This document shows, one piece after another, positions 1 through 6,978 of a stretch of DNA of 20,669 nt; position 1 is the first letter of the stretch, and every line of letters begins with the position of its first letter. The stretch is from the NCBI GenBank assembly GCA_900754955.1, contig CAAEEV010000053.1, positions 1-20,669 of the forward strand, read 5' to 3'. The position numbers and the translations under genes are program-made. Source of the stretch: Eggerthellaceae bacterium (GTDB lineage Bacteria > Actinomycetota > Coriobacteriia > Coriobacteriales > Eggerthellaceae). The notes below the pieces were generated by a model, which saw only the letters and a list, made by a program, of their open reading frames with translations, made no database searches and was not told the DNA's origin.

Positions 1-88
1 CCGACGCCTCCCGCATACGCATTCCCTTCCTCTCAGACGACCTCCCCAGCGGCAGCGCATCGCCGTTGAGACTGCAAGGGAGGTCCGC
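1..88. other. Upstream edge, leader of the symporter gene
   Basis: Short leader before the first gene. A purine-rich AAGGGAGG lies at about 76-83, four to five bases from the GTG at 89. A frame running in from the left edge stops at the TGA at 67-69 and could be the tail of an upstream gene, but the about 22 residues visible carry no recognisable motif, so no gene is called. Confidence 0.3.
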
Positions 89-1576
89 GTGGAACAATTC
101 AACGAAATTCTCGGCATCATCGACGGGGCGATCTGGGGTCCGCCCCTCATCGCGCTCATTCTGCTCGGAGGCATTTTCCTCACCATCCGCCTGCGCGGCC
201 TGCAGTTCAGGCAGCTGGGACGCGCGCTGCGCTACACCTTCAGCAACGAGAAAGACGGCGAAGGCGAAGTCAGCAGCTTCCAGGCGCTGTGCACGGCCAT
301 GTCGGCCACCGTGGGCACCGGCAACATCGTCGGCATCGCCACCGCCGTGGTGACGGGCGGCCCGGGCGCGCTGTTCTGGATGTGGCTCGCCGCCATCTTC
401 GGCATGGCCACCAAGTTCTCCGAGGGCCTGCTCGCCGTCAAGTACCGCACGATGGACAAGGCGGGGCACGTGCTCGGCGGCCCGTTCTACTACATCCAGA
501 ACGGCATGGGGCCGAAGTGGAAGTGGCTCGCGAAGCTCTTCGCGTTCTTCGGCATGTGCGCCGGCCTGCTCGGCATCGGCACCATTACGCAGGTGAACTC
601 CATCACGGGCGCTATCGTGAACTTCTTCGATCCCGCCAACGCGCACATGGTCACCGTGCCGCTCATCGACGTCGAGATCTCCATCGCCGCAATCGTCGGC
701 GGACTCATCGTTGCCGTCTGCGCCGGCCTCGTCATCATCGGCGGCATCAAGCGCATTGCATCATTCTCGGAGAAGGTCGTCCCCGCGATGGTCGTCCTCT
801 TCCTCGGCTTTTCGTTCATCCTCATCTTCTACAACATCGACAAGATCCCCGCAGCGCTGTTCACCATCGTGCAGCACGCGTTCGGTCTGCAGGCGTTCGG
901 CGGTGGCATGCTCGGCAGCATCCTTATTGCCATGCAGCTGGGCCTCGCGCGCGGTATCTTCGCCAACGAGGCGGGCCTCGGCTCGGCCCCTATTGCGGCG
1001 GCGGCCGCGCAGACGAAGGAGCCGGCGCGTCAGGGCCTCGTGTCCATGACGCAAACGTTCATCGACTCGATCATCATCTGCTCGATGACCGGCCTCGCGC
1101 TCGTGCTCACCGACACGTGGGAGATCGGCCTTGAAGGCGCGGCCGTCACCAACGCGGCGTTCCAGGCGGGCCTGCCCTTCATGCCGCCGCAGGTCGTGTC
1201 GTTCGTGCTCATGCTCAGCCTGGCGCTGTTCGGCTTCACCACCATCCTCGGCTGGAGCTACTACAGCGAGCGCTGCCTCGAGTACCTGAGCAACCGCAGC
1301 CGAACCGCCGTCAAGGTGTTCCGCTGGGTGTACATCTTCGCTATTTTCATCGGCCCCTACATGACGGTTTCCGCCGTGTGGACCATCGCCGACATTTTCA
1401 ACGCCTGCATGGCGATCCCCAACATGATCGCGCTGCTGGTGCTCTCGGGCGTGACGGCTAAGGAGGCGCGCAGCTACATCAAACGCCTGAACGACGCGGA
1501 CGGCGATGAAGACAAGATGGAACCGCGCCCCGACGATGCGGCGGACTGGAAGACCCCGAAGGAGGTCGCGGCGTAG
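89..1576 (+). CDS. AGCS family sodium:alanine/glycine symporter
   Basis: A polytopic inner-membrane transporter that should import alanine, glycine or a related small amino acid with sodium. The family is clear from two motifs: GGPGALFWMWLAAIFG at residues 90-105, which matches the sodium:alanine symporter signature, and NEAGLGSAPIAAAAA near residues 293-307. The early TVGTGNIVGIATA segment (about 74-86) is also typical. The length of 495 aa is normal. I chose the GTG at 89 because the product then begins MEQFNEILGIIDGAIWG, the usual AGCS start, and AAGGGAGG lies just upstream. The C-terminal tail is charged and cytoplasmic. The next gene encodes threonine aldolase, which releases glycine, so uptake and breakdown may be linked; this is inference. 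The exact substrate cannot be read from sequence. Confidence 0.93.
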   Translation: MEQFNEILGIIDGAIWGPPLIALILLGGIFLTIRLRGLQFRQLGRALRYTFSNEKDGEGEVSSFQALCTAMSATVGTGNIVGIATAVVTGGPGALFWMWLAAIFGMATKFSEGLLAVKYRTMDKAGHVLGGPFYYIQNGMGPKWKWLAKLFAFFGMCAGLLGIGTITQVNSITGAIVNFFDPANAHMVTVPLIDVEISIAAIVGGLIVAVCAGLVIIGGIKRIASFSEKVVPAMVVLFLGFSFILIFYNIDKIPAALFTIVQHAFGLQAFGGGMLGSILIAMQLGLARGIFANEAGLGSAPIAAAAAQTKEPARQGLVSMTQTFIDSIIICSMTGLALVLTDTWEIGLEGAAVTNAAFQAGLPFMPPQVVSFVLMLSLALFGFTTILGWSYYSERCLEYLSNRSRTAVKVFRWVYIFAIFIGPYMTVSAVWTIADIFNACMAIPNMIALLVLSGVTAKEARSYIKRLNDADGDEDKMEPRPDDAADWKTPKEVAA

Positions 1577-1856
1577 CACGGCACAACATGCGGTTCTTTT
1601 GACTGCGCTCTGGGGGCGCGGGTTGCAACTCGAGGCCCGTGCCGCGGCGCGGACTGCAACGCACACCCCCGGAGCGCTTTGCAGTCCGTGCCCTTGCGCG
1701 CGCTGCAACCTGTGGCCCACACCCCTGGAGCGTCTTGCAACCCGCGCCCCACATCTCTGGAGCGCGGTGCAACCCGCGCCCTCGCACCCTGCGCCCCGCG
1801 ACCACTCCCCTTGCGACTGACCCCGAAAAGCCGACCTCTCTGGAAAGGCAACACGC
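1577..1856. other. Intergenic spacer with degenerate TGCAACCCGCGCCC repeats
   Basis: A 280-base gap between the symporter and threonine aldolase genes. It holds a cluster of imperfect repeats around the core TGCAACCCGCGCCC (described separately) and, near the end, a weak GGAAAGG ribosome-binding site at 1842-1848. No convincing ORF. The long minus-strand open frames crossing it are shadows of the flanking genes. Confidence 0.6.
1613..1781. repeat. Inverted and direct repeat cluster, core TTGCAACCCGCGCCCC
   Basis: A perfect 16-bp inverted repeat is formed by 1613-1628 and 1735-1750. A direct copy of 14 bases of the right arm recurs at 1768-1781, exactly 32 bp on, and each is preceded by CTGGAGCG (1725-1732 and 1757-1764). 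More degenerate TGCAA cores occur at 1655, 1680 (TGCAG) and 1704. The arrangement resembles a small cluster of REP-like repeats or a regulatory array. Potential to fold is clear, but function is unknown. Confidence 0.7.
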
Positions 1857-2882
1857 ATGCTTCACTTCGACAGCGACTACATGGAAGGCGCTCATCCCGC
1901 CATCATCGAGCGGCTGGCGTCCACCAACCTTGAGCAGACGCCGGGCTACGGCACCGACCGCTACTGCGCAAGCGCCCGTGAGCGCATCCGCGCAGCGTGC
2001 GCAGCGCCCGACGCTGAAGTGTTCTTCCTCGTAGGCGGCACGCAAACGAACGCCGTTATGCTCGACCAGCTGCTGCACCCGTGGGAGGGCGTCATCTCCG
2101 CTGAGACGGGGCACATCAACGGACACGAGGCCGGCGCAGTGGAGGCATGCGGGCACAAGATTCTGCAGCTGCCCGCACCCGACGGCAAGCTCGACCCCGC
2201 TGAAGTGGAGGCCTACTACGCCGCTTGGCGCGAAAACGAGAGCTGGGACCACGTGGCCGCACCCGGCGTCGTGTACATCTCGCACCCCACCGAGAGCGGC
2301 TCGCTCTACTTCCTCGCCGAACTTGAGGAGCTCGCGTGCATCTGCCGCGCGTGCGGAATGCGGCTCTTCCTCGACGGCGCGCGCCTCGGCTACGGCCTCG
2401 CCGCGCCCACAAGCGACGTGACGCTGCCCGCCATCGCGCGCCTCGTCGATGCGTTCTACATCGGCGGCACCAAGGTAGGCGCGCTCTGCGGCGAGGCCGC
2501 GGTGTTCACGCGTCCGCAGCTCTCCAAGCATTTCTTCACCATGATGAAGCGCCGCGGAGCCGTACTTGCGAAAGGACGCCTGCTCGGCCTCCAGTTCGAC
2601 ACGCTGTTCGAAGACGATCGCTACCTGCGCATCGGCCGGCACGCCGTCGAGCTGGCGCATCGCCTCGCCGCAGGTTTCGAGGCAGCGGGCTACGAGCTTG
2701 CATGGGACTCCCCCACCAACCAGCAGTTCGTGCTCATGACCGAAGCGCAGCGCGATCGCCTGCGCGAGCACGCCACGTTCGAGACGTGGGAGCATCGCGA
2801 TGACGGGATGCTCGTCATGCGCTTCGTCTGCAGCTGGGCCACGCGCGCGGAGGACATCGAAGCGTTGCTCGCCCTGCTGTAG
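1857..2882 (+). CDS. Low-specificity threonine aldolase (PLP-dependent)
   Basis: A fold-type I PLP enzyme of the beta-eliminating lyase/threonine aldolase family, expected to cleave threonine or allo-threonine to glycine and acetaldehyde in the cytoplasm. The protein starts with the family's FDSDYMEGAHPAI segment and contains GYGTDRY (about 35-41), the VGGTQTNA cofactor loop (about 59-66), FLDGARLGYGL (about 172-182), and the Schiff-base lysine in FYIGGTKVGALCGEA, which I place at Lys206. The length of 341 aa is usual. The ATG at 1857 follows a weak GGAAAGG. The symporter upstream may supply or remove amino acids for it, but the repeat-filled 280-bp gap makes a simple operon uncertain. Stereospecificity (L versus D, allo versus threo) cannot be judged from sequence. 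Confidence 0.92.
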   Translation: MLHFDSDYMEGAHPAIIERLASTNLEQTPGYGTDRYCASARERIRAACAAPDAEVFFLVGGTQTNAVMLDQLLHPWEGVISAETGHINGHEAGAVEACGHKILQLPAPDGKLDPAEVEAYYAAWRENESWDHVAAPGVVYISHPTESGSLYFLAELEELACICRACGMRLFLDGARLGYGLAAPTSDVTLPAIARLVDAFYIGGTKVGALCGEAAVFTRPQLSKHFFTMMKRRGAVLAKGRLLGLQFDTLFEDDRYLRIGRHAVELAHRLAAGFEAAGYELAWDSPTNQQFVLMTEAQRDRLREHATFETWEHRDDGMLVMRFVCSWATRAEDIEALLALL

Positions 2883-3015
2883 CGAAAGGAACGGAGGCCG
2901 CGTCGATGACGCGCGTCATAGCTTGGACCGCGTGCTGCGCGGCGCATCTATTCCCCATCGCCACCACCAAGGGCGACGGCGTGGGGGCGTGAATCGGTGA
3001 GCTGAAAACAAAGTC

Positions 3016-3257
3016 TGGCATTGTATCTGCGAAATGCACGCTGCTCGATACGCCGTGGCAGAAAAATCGAGAAATGCACGCTCCCAACGTGCCCATACGC
3101 GAAAAACAGGCGGCACGCAATATCGCTATTTCTGTTTCCCCAGTTCAGAGGCTCGCCTGCTTTTCGACGAAAATCGGGTTCCATGAAAAATCGTGCATAT
3201 CGGTATGTTTTCTGCCAGACGAGAAAACGAAGCGTGCATTTCGCGTCTTTTTTGCCG
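3016..3257. repeat. Composite dispersed repeat, element A (two forward plus two inverted 25-bp units)
   Basis: Consensus unit: TGGCA, ten variable bases, then GAAATGCACG. Forward units lie at 3016-3040 and 3056-3080, whose TGGCA boxes are exactly 40 bp apart. Inverted units lie at 3192-3217 (11-base spacer, ATAT in place of ATTT) and 3233-3257 (TGCCG in place of TGCCA), whose TGCC boxes are again exactly 40 bp apart. The inner gap is 111 bp. The same architecture recurs at 18924-19166. No transposase is present. Confidence 0.85.
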
Positions 3258-3362
3258 AAGCGTAGACGACGAAGCGACCGCCCAGCCGCAATGAGAGCTT
3301 AATCGGGCGAGAACCCAGGTCGAAGAGCAACTGCGCGGCAAAGCGATCGCGGAATCGCGGAT

Positions 3363-3412
3363 CGGCGGGCTGCAAGCGGGCTGTTACGCTCGGCGGGCAA
3401 GCGGGCTGCTAC
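3363..3412 (+). repeat. Direct repeat next to the ackA promoter
   Basis: CGGCGGG(CTG)CAAGCGGGCTGTTAC at 3363-3386 recurs as CGGCGGG, CAAGCGGGCTG, CTAC at 3391-3412, offset 28 bp and with a three-base deletion. The second copy runs into the proposed -10 box. It may be an operator pair or a chance duplication. Confidence 0.6.
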
Positions 3413-3415
3413 AAT
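3410..3415 (+). promoter_or_regulatory. Probable -10 box for ackA
   Basis: TACAAT is a good sigma-70-type -10 hexamer, 31 bases upstream of the ackA start codon. No strong -35 hexamer is visible at 16-18 bases, and the repeat arm occupies that position. This suggests activator help or a weak promoter. Confidence 0.4.
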
Positions 3416-3445
3416 TGAGCGAACCGATTCTCAAGGAGGCACTTC

Positions 3446-4657
3446 ATGCTCGTACTGGTCGTAAACGCCGGCAGCTCTTCGCTCAAGAGCCAACTCATCG
3501 AAACCGACGGCAAGATGACGCTCATGAAGTGCATCGCCGAGAAAGTGGGCACCGAAGGCGCAAGCATGAACGTGTCGTTCGCGCCGGAGTTCCAGAAGGT
3601 GCGCTACAACGTGGCGGGCAAGACCGTTCCCGAGTGCCTGAAGAAGCTGCTCGAAGTGATGGCCGACGACATCGAGTCGCCGATCAGCAACCTCAACCAG
3701 ATCGACGCCATCGGCAACCGCATCGTGGCGGGCGGCGAGTACTTCACGAAGTCGGTCATCATCGACGCGGCCGCGCGCGCGAACCTCACGAAATGCGAAG
3801 AGCTTGCGCCGCTGCACAACCCGCCGGCCGACGCCTGCATCGACATGATGCACGAGCTTCTGCCCGACACGCCGCAGGTCGCCGTGTTCGATACCGCCTT
3901 CCATGCCACCATGCCGCCGAAAGCGTACATGTACCCGCTGCCGATGCGCTATTACGAGGAGTATCACATCCGCCGCTACGGCGCGCACGGCACGAGCCAC
4001 CGCTACGCTGCGCAGCAAGCGGCGAACCTGCTCGGACGGCCGCTGCGCGACCTCGGCCTCATCACCTGCCATCTCGGCAACGGCGGCTCCATCACCGCCG
4101 TCAACCACGGTAAGTCAATCGACACCACGATGGGCTTCACGCCGCTCGAAGGTCTCATGATGGGCACGCGCTCGGGCAGCATCGACCCCGCCATCATCAC
4201 GTACATCATGCGCCGCGAAGGCAAGACCTTCGACGAGATGGACTACATTCTCAACCGCGAGAGCGGCATCCTCGGCGTGTCGGGCGAGAGCGGCGACATG
4301 CGCGACGTGCTGGCCGCCGCTGCGTCGGGCGACGAGCGCGCGAAGCTCGCGATCGAGATGTACGTGTACCGCATCCAGAAGGCGATCGGCGGATTCTACG
4401 CCGCCATGACGCGCACCGATGCTGTGGTGATGACGGCGGGTATCGGCGAGAATTCGGCCGAACTGCGCGAGCTCATCTTCGCCGGGCTGGCGCACATGGG
4501 CATGATCCTCGACAAGGACCGCAACCAGGTGGAAGGCGCCATCGGCATGAACCGCATCATCTCGATCGACGACAGCCCCATCAAGATCTGCGTGGTCACC
4601 GCCGATGAGGAGATCCGCATCGCACGCGAAACCGACAGCCTCGTGAGTCAGCTGTAG
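3446..4657 (+). CDS. ackA: Acetate kinase
   Basis: Catalyses the reversible transfer between acetyl phosphate plus ADP and acetate plus ATP in the cytoplasm, the energy-yielding step of acetate fermentation. The product begins MLVLVVNAGSSSLKSQL, which matches the first acetate/butyrate kinase signature. Further family motifs are RYGAHGTSHRY near residues 178-188, HLGNGGSI near 209-216, GFTPLEGLMMGTRSGSIDP near 231-249 and TAGIGENS near 331-338. The length of 403 aa is standard, and AAGGAGG at 3433-3439 sits seven bases before the ATG. The usual partner pta (phosphotransacetylase) is not next to it: upstream is a 563-base non-coding region and downstream is a convergent operon. Confidence 0.97.
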   Translation: MLVLVVNAGSSSLKSQLIETDGKMTLMKCIAEKVGTEGASMNVSFAPEFQKVRYNVAGKTVPECLKKLLEVMADDIESPISNLNQIDAIGNRIVAGGEYFTKSVIIDAAARANLTKCEELAPLHNPPADACIDMMHELLPDTPQVAVFDTAFHATMPPKAYMYPLPMRYYEEYHIRRYGAHGTSHRYAAQQAANLLGRPLRDLGLITCHLGNGGSITAVNHGKSIDTTMGFTPLEGLMMGTRSGSIDPAIITYIMRREGKTFDEMDYILNRESGILGVSGESGDMRDVLAAAASGDERAKLAIEMYVYRIQKAIGGFYAAMTRTDAVVMTAGIGENSAELRELIFAGLAHMGMILDKDRNQVEGAIGMNRIISIDDSPIKICVVTADEEIRIARETDSLVSQL

Positions 4658-4727
4658 CGGACGGACGCCAGCCGCAGCATCAGCCGCTGCCGTATCGTGG
4701 CGCGGCATCTCACCCCAGCGCGCTAGC

Positions 4728-5702
4728 CTATTCGGCGTGATGCCCCGCACCGTGGTGAGCGCCGCGATCCGCATTGCCGGCGCCGTCGCCAGGGCCGACG
4801 CCCTGGCCTTGACCTTGGCCCTGACCCTGACTCGACCCCGCGCCGTCTCCCCTGCCGGCACCCGAGCCCTGTCCGCCCGCCGCAACAGCGTCGTCAACCT
4901 CGCCGTTCGCGATGGCGCGCAGCTCGCGCATGGTCATGTTCCGCGCTTGCTCAAACGTAAGGCTGGGATCAGCCTCCTGCGCTGCGAGAATCGCCTGGTA
5001 TTTGCCGAATGACACGCCGTTATGGTGCGCCTGCTCCACTTCGTTCGCATCCGTGCGATGACAGTAAGCATGACCGCTCGCATGCTCATTCGTGCACTGC
5101 TCGAGGCGCGTGAGCATGGCATCGCACCGCGCATCGTCCTCACCTGCCACGGCGACTGAAAGGATCTCCCCTTTCGCAAGCAGACTCTGCATGTCGTCGC
5201 TCGCAAGAATGCAGTCGACGGCGTCCTCGTAGTTCATGTTGAGAACGTCTTCGTCGAGCGACTCGACGAGCCGCTGACCGTCGTCGTTGAATGAGTCAAC
5301 CGATACCACGCGGTCGAAGCAGTTCACACCGAGCTCGACCGAAGGGTTCACGTCGATGCTGATCGCGGCGGCGGGCGTGGTGTAGACGTGATAGCCGCCG
5401 AATCCGACGAGTACGGCAACCACCGCAAGGCACGCCGCCAGCGGCGCAAGGGTGCGCCACAGCGGGCGCACGACGCGCGCGGAGGATCGCTGCGGCGCGG
5501 ACGGAGCGGCCGACGGCCGAGACACACGAGCGCGCTCATCGGCTGACGTTGTCGCGCGGGCGCGTTCCGCCTGCTCCGCTGCCTGAGCGCGCATGCGCGC
5601 TACAACGGCGTCGCGCGTGCGGCTCTTCAGGCCCTCGTCAGCGCGCACACCATCGAACGCGCCTTTCAGCATCTCGCCCAACGTCTCGTCGTCACGCCTC
5701 AT
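4728..5702 (-). CDS. Membrane anti-sigma factor with RsgI-like extracytoplasmic domain
   Basis: Likely holds the neighbouring ECF sigma factor inactive at the membrane. The order is: a cytoplasmic N-terminal part (about 1-80); one membrane helix at about 84-105 (LWRTLAPLAACLAVVAVLVG begins just before); an outer domain opening with AAISIDVNPSVELGVNCFD, the hallmark of RsgI-type middle domains; a conserved FEQARNMTMRELRAI segment near 250; and a low-complexity Gly/Gln/Ala tail ending GAHHGAGHHAE. Several Cys and His residues occur in the outer domain (for example HASGHAYCH). I place the start at ATG 5702 rather than GTG 5711, because GGGAGG at 5711-5716 overlaps the GTG but sits eight bases before the ATG. 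The product is then 324 aa and the gene overlaps the sigma gene by 11 bases, indicating translational coupling. The role is inferred from context and domain. Confidence 0.85.
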   Translation of the reverse strand: MRRDDETLGEMLKGAFDGVRADEGLKSRTRDAVVARMRAQAAEQAERARATTSADERARVSRPSAAPSAPQRSSARVVRPLWRTLAPLAACLAVVAVLVGFGGYHVYTTPAAAISIDVNPSVELGVNCFDRVVSVDSFNDDGQRLVESLDEDVLNMNYEDAVDCILASDDMQSLLAKGEILSVAVAGEDDARCDAMLTRLEQCTNEHASGHAYCHRTDANEVEQAHHNGVSFGKYQAILAAQEADPSLTFEQARNMTMRELRAIANGEVDDAVAAGGQGSGAGRGDGAGSSQGQGQGQGQGVGPGDGAGNADRGAHHGAGHHAE

Positions 5703-6177
5703 GCTCGCCACCTCCCAGCTTCTTCCTCAGCAGCTTCTTAGATCGAGCCAGAAGCGTGTACACCGTGTTGGGGTTCTTGCCGATCAGGCTGGCTATCTCG
5801 GGAGCGGTGTAGCCCTCGTAGAAGTGCAGATACACCACATTGCGGTACTTGTCGGGCAGCGCGAGAACCGCCTCGAGCACATCACGATGGTCTTCGGGGA
5901 CGTCGGCTGCGATCTCCGCCACCTCGTCGAGCGGCACGGAACGCCTGCGCGACGACGCTCTCGCCACATCCTTGCAAGCGTTGATCGTCACGCGGATGAT
6001 CCATGCCTTCTCGTGCTCGGTGTTCTCGAACGACGTTTCGCTCAGGGCGTACTTGAGAAACACCGTTTGGAAGATGTCGTCAGTATCGGACCGATTCGCA
6101 AGATGCACGGCGCAGAGGCGCTTGACGGTATCAGCGTACCGCTCGATCGCGTCGACCGTCTCCTGCTCGCTTCGCAC
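5692..6177 (-). CDS. ECF-type RNA polymerase sigma factor
   Basis: A 161-aa sigma-70 family protein with only the two ECF regions. Region 2 includes NRSDTDDIFQTVFLKYA (about 28-44) followed by the HEKAWIIRVTINACKD segment (about 55-70). Region 4 is a helix-turn-helix covering LPDKYRNVVYLHFYEGYTAP and the recognition helix in IGKNPNTVYTLLARSKKLLRKKL. It should direct RNA polymerase to a specific promoter set when released from the anti-sigma factor. The start is GTG at 6177, with a G-rich AAGGCGGGG eight or so bases upstream. It lies 33 bases after the secreted repeat protein and overlaps the anti-sigma gene, so the three are probably one transcript. Confidence 0.92.
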   Translation of the reverse strand: MRSEQETVDAIERYADTVKRLCAVHLANRSDTDDIFQTVFLKYALSETSFENTEHEKAWIIRVTINACKDVARASSRRRSVPLDEVAEIAADVPEDHRDVLEAVLALPDKYRNVVYLHFYEGYTAPEIASLIGKNPNTVYTLLARSKKLLRKKLGGGEHEA

Positions 6178-6210
6178 CGCACGCCCCGCCTTGCCCGATT
6201 GCTCTCTTCT

Positions 6211-6840
6211 TTACGCCCTGCCGTGATGATGGCCGCCGTTGCCAGCGCCGGCGCCACTGCCGATGCCGGCGCCAGCGCCGTTACCCGTTCCAGCGCCGTA
6301 TCCGAAGCCGTGACCGCAGCCGGCGCCGTTTTCGTAATTGTCGCACACGCCGTTGCCGTCGGCGTCGACATAGTTGCCGCAGCCGTTGCCTTGGCCCGTG
6401 CCGCGGTTGTCGCAGATCCCGTCGCCGTCGGCGTCAACGAAGCCTGAGCATGCGCTGCCGTACGCACTGCAGTTGTCGCAGACACCGTCGGCGTCGGCGT
6501 CGGAGAACTGAGCGCAGGTCCGTGCGGGGGACGCAGCGGAGCCATTGTCCACAGAGACGCCAGCGCCCGACGCAGCACGCGCATCCCAGTTGTCGCACAC
6601 GCCATTGCCGTCAGCATCGACGAACCCGCCGCATGCGAGGCATGCGCCCGTATTCGCGCATGCGCCGCTTCCCGCAGCCCGCACGCCCGTCGCCACCGCG
6701 GCGACGCCCTGGTCGACGGCAGCCGCAGCGGCCGACGCGCCGCCGAACAACGCATGATGCCCGCCACCGAACGCAAACGCCGTCGTTGCCCCGAGAGCAA
6801 GAACCAGCACCACCGCTGCTGCAAAAGCCAGCTTCTTCAT
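6211..6840 (-). CDS. Secreted repeat protein with DxDxDG metal-binding-type motifs
   Basis: A 209-aa exported protein. MKK followed by a hydrophobic stretch and AFA (residues 1-23) is a clear signal peptide. The mature part holds four copies of [FY][VS]DAD[GA][ND]G[VI]CDN, at about 73-84, 112-123, 134-145 and 157-168. The DxDxDG core is the loop type that binds calcium in EF-hand, dockerin and thrombospondin type 3 repeats, while the fixed CDN cysteine and cysteines between repeats suggest disulphides or metal ligation. The C-terminus is Gly/Ala/Asn-rich and ends GGHHHGRA. I chose ATG 6840 because AGGGAGG lies five bases upstream and a signal peptide follows. The open frame continues upstream to 7542, but that part crosses repeats. 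It is first in the sigma/anti-sigma operon, so it is probably a target, ligand or co-sensor of that system. No specific function is recognised. Confidence 0.82.
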   Translation of the reverse strand: MKKLAFAAAVVLVLALGATTAFAFGGGHHALFGGASAAAAAVDQGVAAVATGVRAAGSGACANTGACLACGGFVDADGNGVCDNWDARAASGAGVSVDNGSAASPARTCAQFSDADADGVCDNCSAYGSACSGFVDADGDGICDNRGTGQGNGCGNYVDADGNGVCDNYENGAGCGHGFGYGAGTGNGAGAGIGSGAGAGNGGHHHGRA

Positions 6841-6873
6841 GACAACCTCCCTCGTCGTCTTTCGCCTTTTACC

Positions 6874-6904
6874 CTTAATACGATCCAGAAGGAGGAATCC
6901 ATTC
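6874..6904 (-). promoter_or_regulatory. Candidate ECF-type promoter of the sigma operon
   Basis: Reading the minus strand, TGAATGG (6898-6904), a 16-base spacer and CGTATTAAG (6874-6882) precede the secreted-protein gene by about 34 bases. The CGT-type -10 and 16-base spacing resemble ECF promoters, which often autoregulate their own operon. It is a pattern match only. Confidence 0.35.
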
Positions 6905-6978
6905 ACTTTTTTCGGAAAAATTTGAGCGCCTTCCGAGGCTAACCCGCAGGAAACGGAACGCGACGAGCCAACCGCCAA

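Larger units (their letters stand above)
2883..3445. other. 563-base non-coding region carrying repeat element A and the ackA promoter
   Basis: No credible gene lies here. The region is less GC-rich than its neighbours at about 3000-3260, where repeat element A sits, and ends with direct repeats, a probable promoter and the ackA ribosome-binding site. Small open frames on both strands within element A (for example 3126-3341 minus) encode peptides made largely of the repeat units and are likely spurious. Confidence 0.8.

Noticed and set aside
761..1858. A 365-codon minus-strand open frame across the symporter gene
   Set aside because: It is antisense to a well-supported AGCS gene, its translation is Arg/His/Glu-rich without domains, and its start lies in the repeat spacer. 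High GC creates such frames.
1479..2795. A 438-codon minus-strand open frame across the threonine aldolase gene
   Set aside because: Antisense to a clear threonine aldolase, no recognisable domain, and low-complexity translation over the repeat cluster.
3016..3257. CRISPR array
   Set aside because: The units change orientation and are degenerate, only four are present, spacers differ in length between inner and outer gaps, and there are no cas genes.
4658..4727. A terminator between the convergent ackA and anti-sigma genes
   Set aside because: I expected one but found no convincing stem with a T-run in this 70-base gap.
4800..4835. Coding repeat in the anti-sigma gene as a separate DNA repeat element
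   Set aside because: The short CTGGCCTTGAC-like repetition simply encodes the Gly-Gln tail of the protein.
4115..4897. A 260-codon minus-strand frame over the end of ackA
   Set aside because: Antisense to conserved acetate kinase residues and without its own domain.
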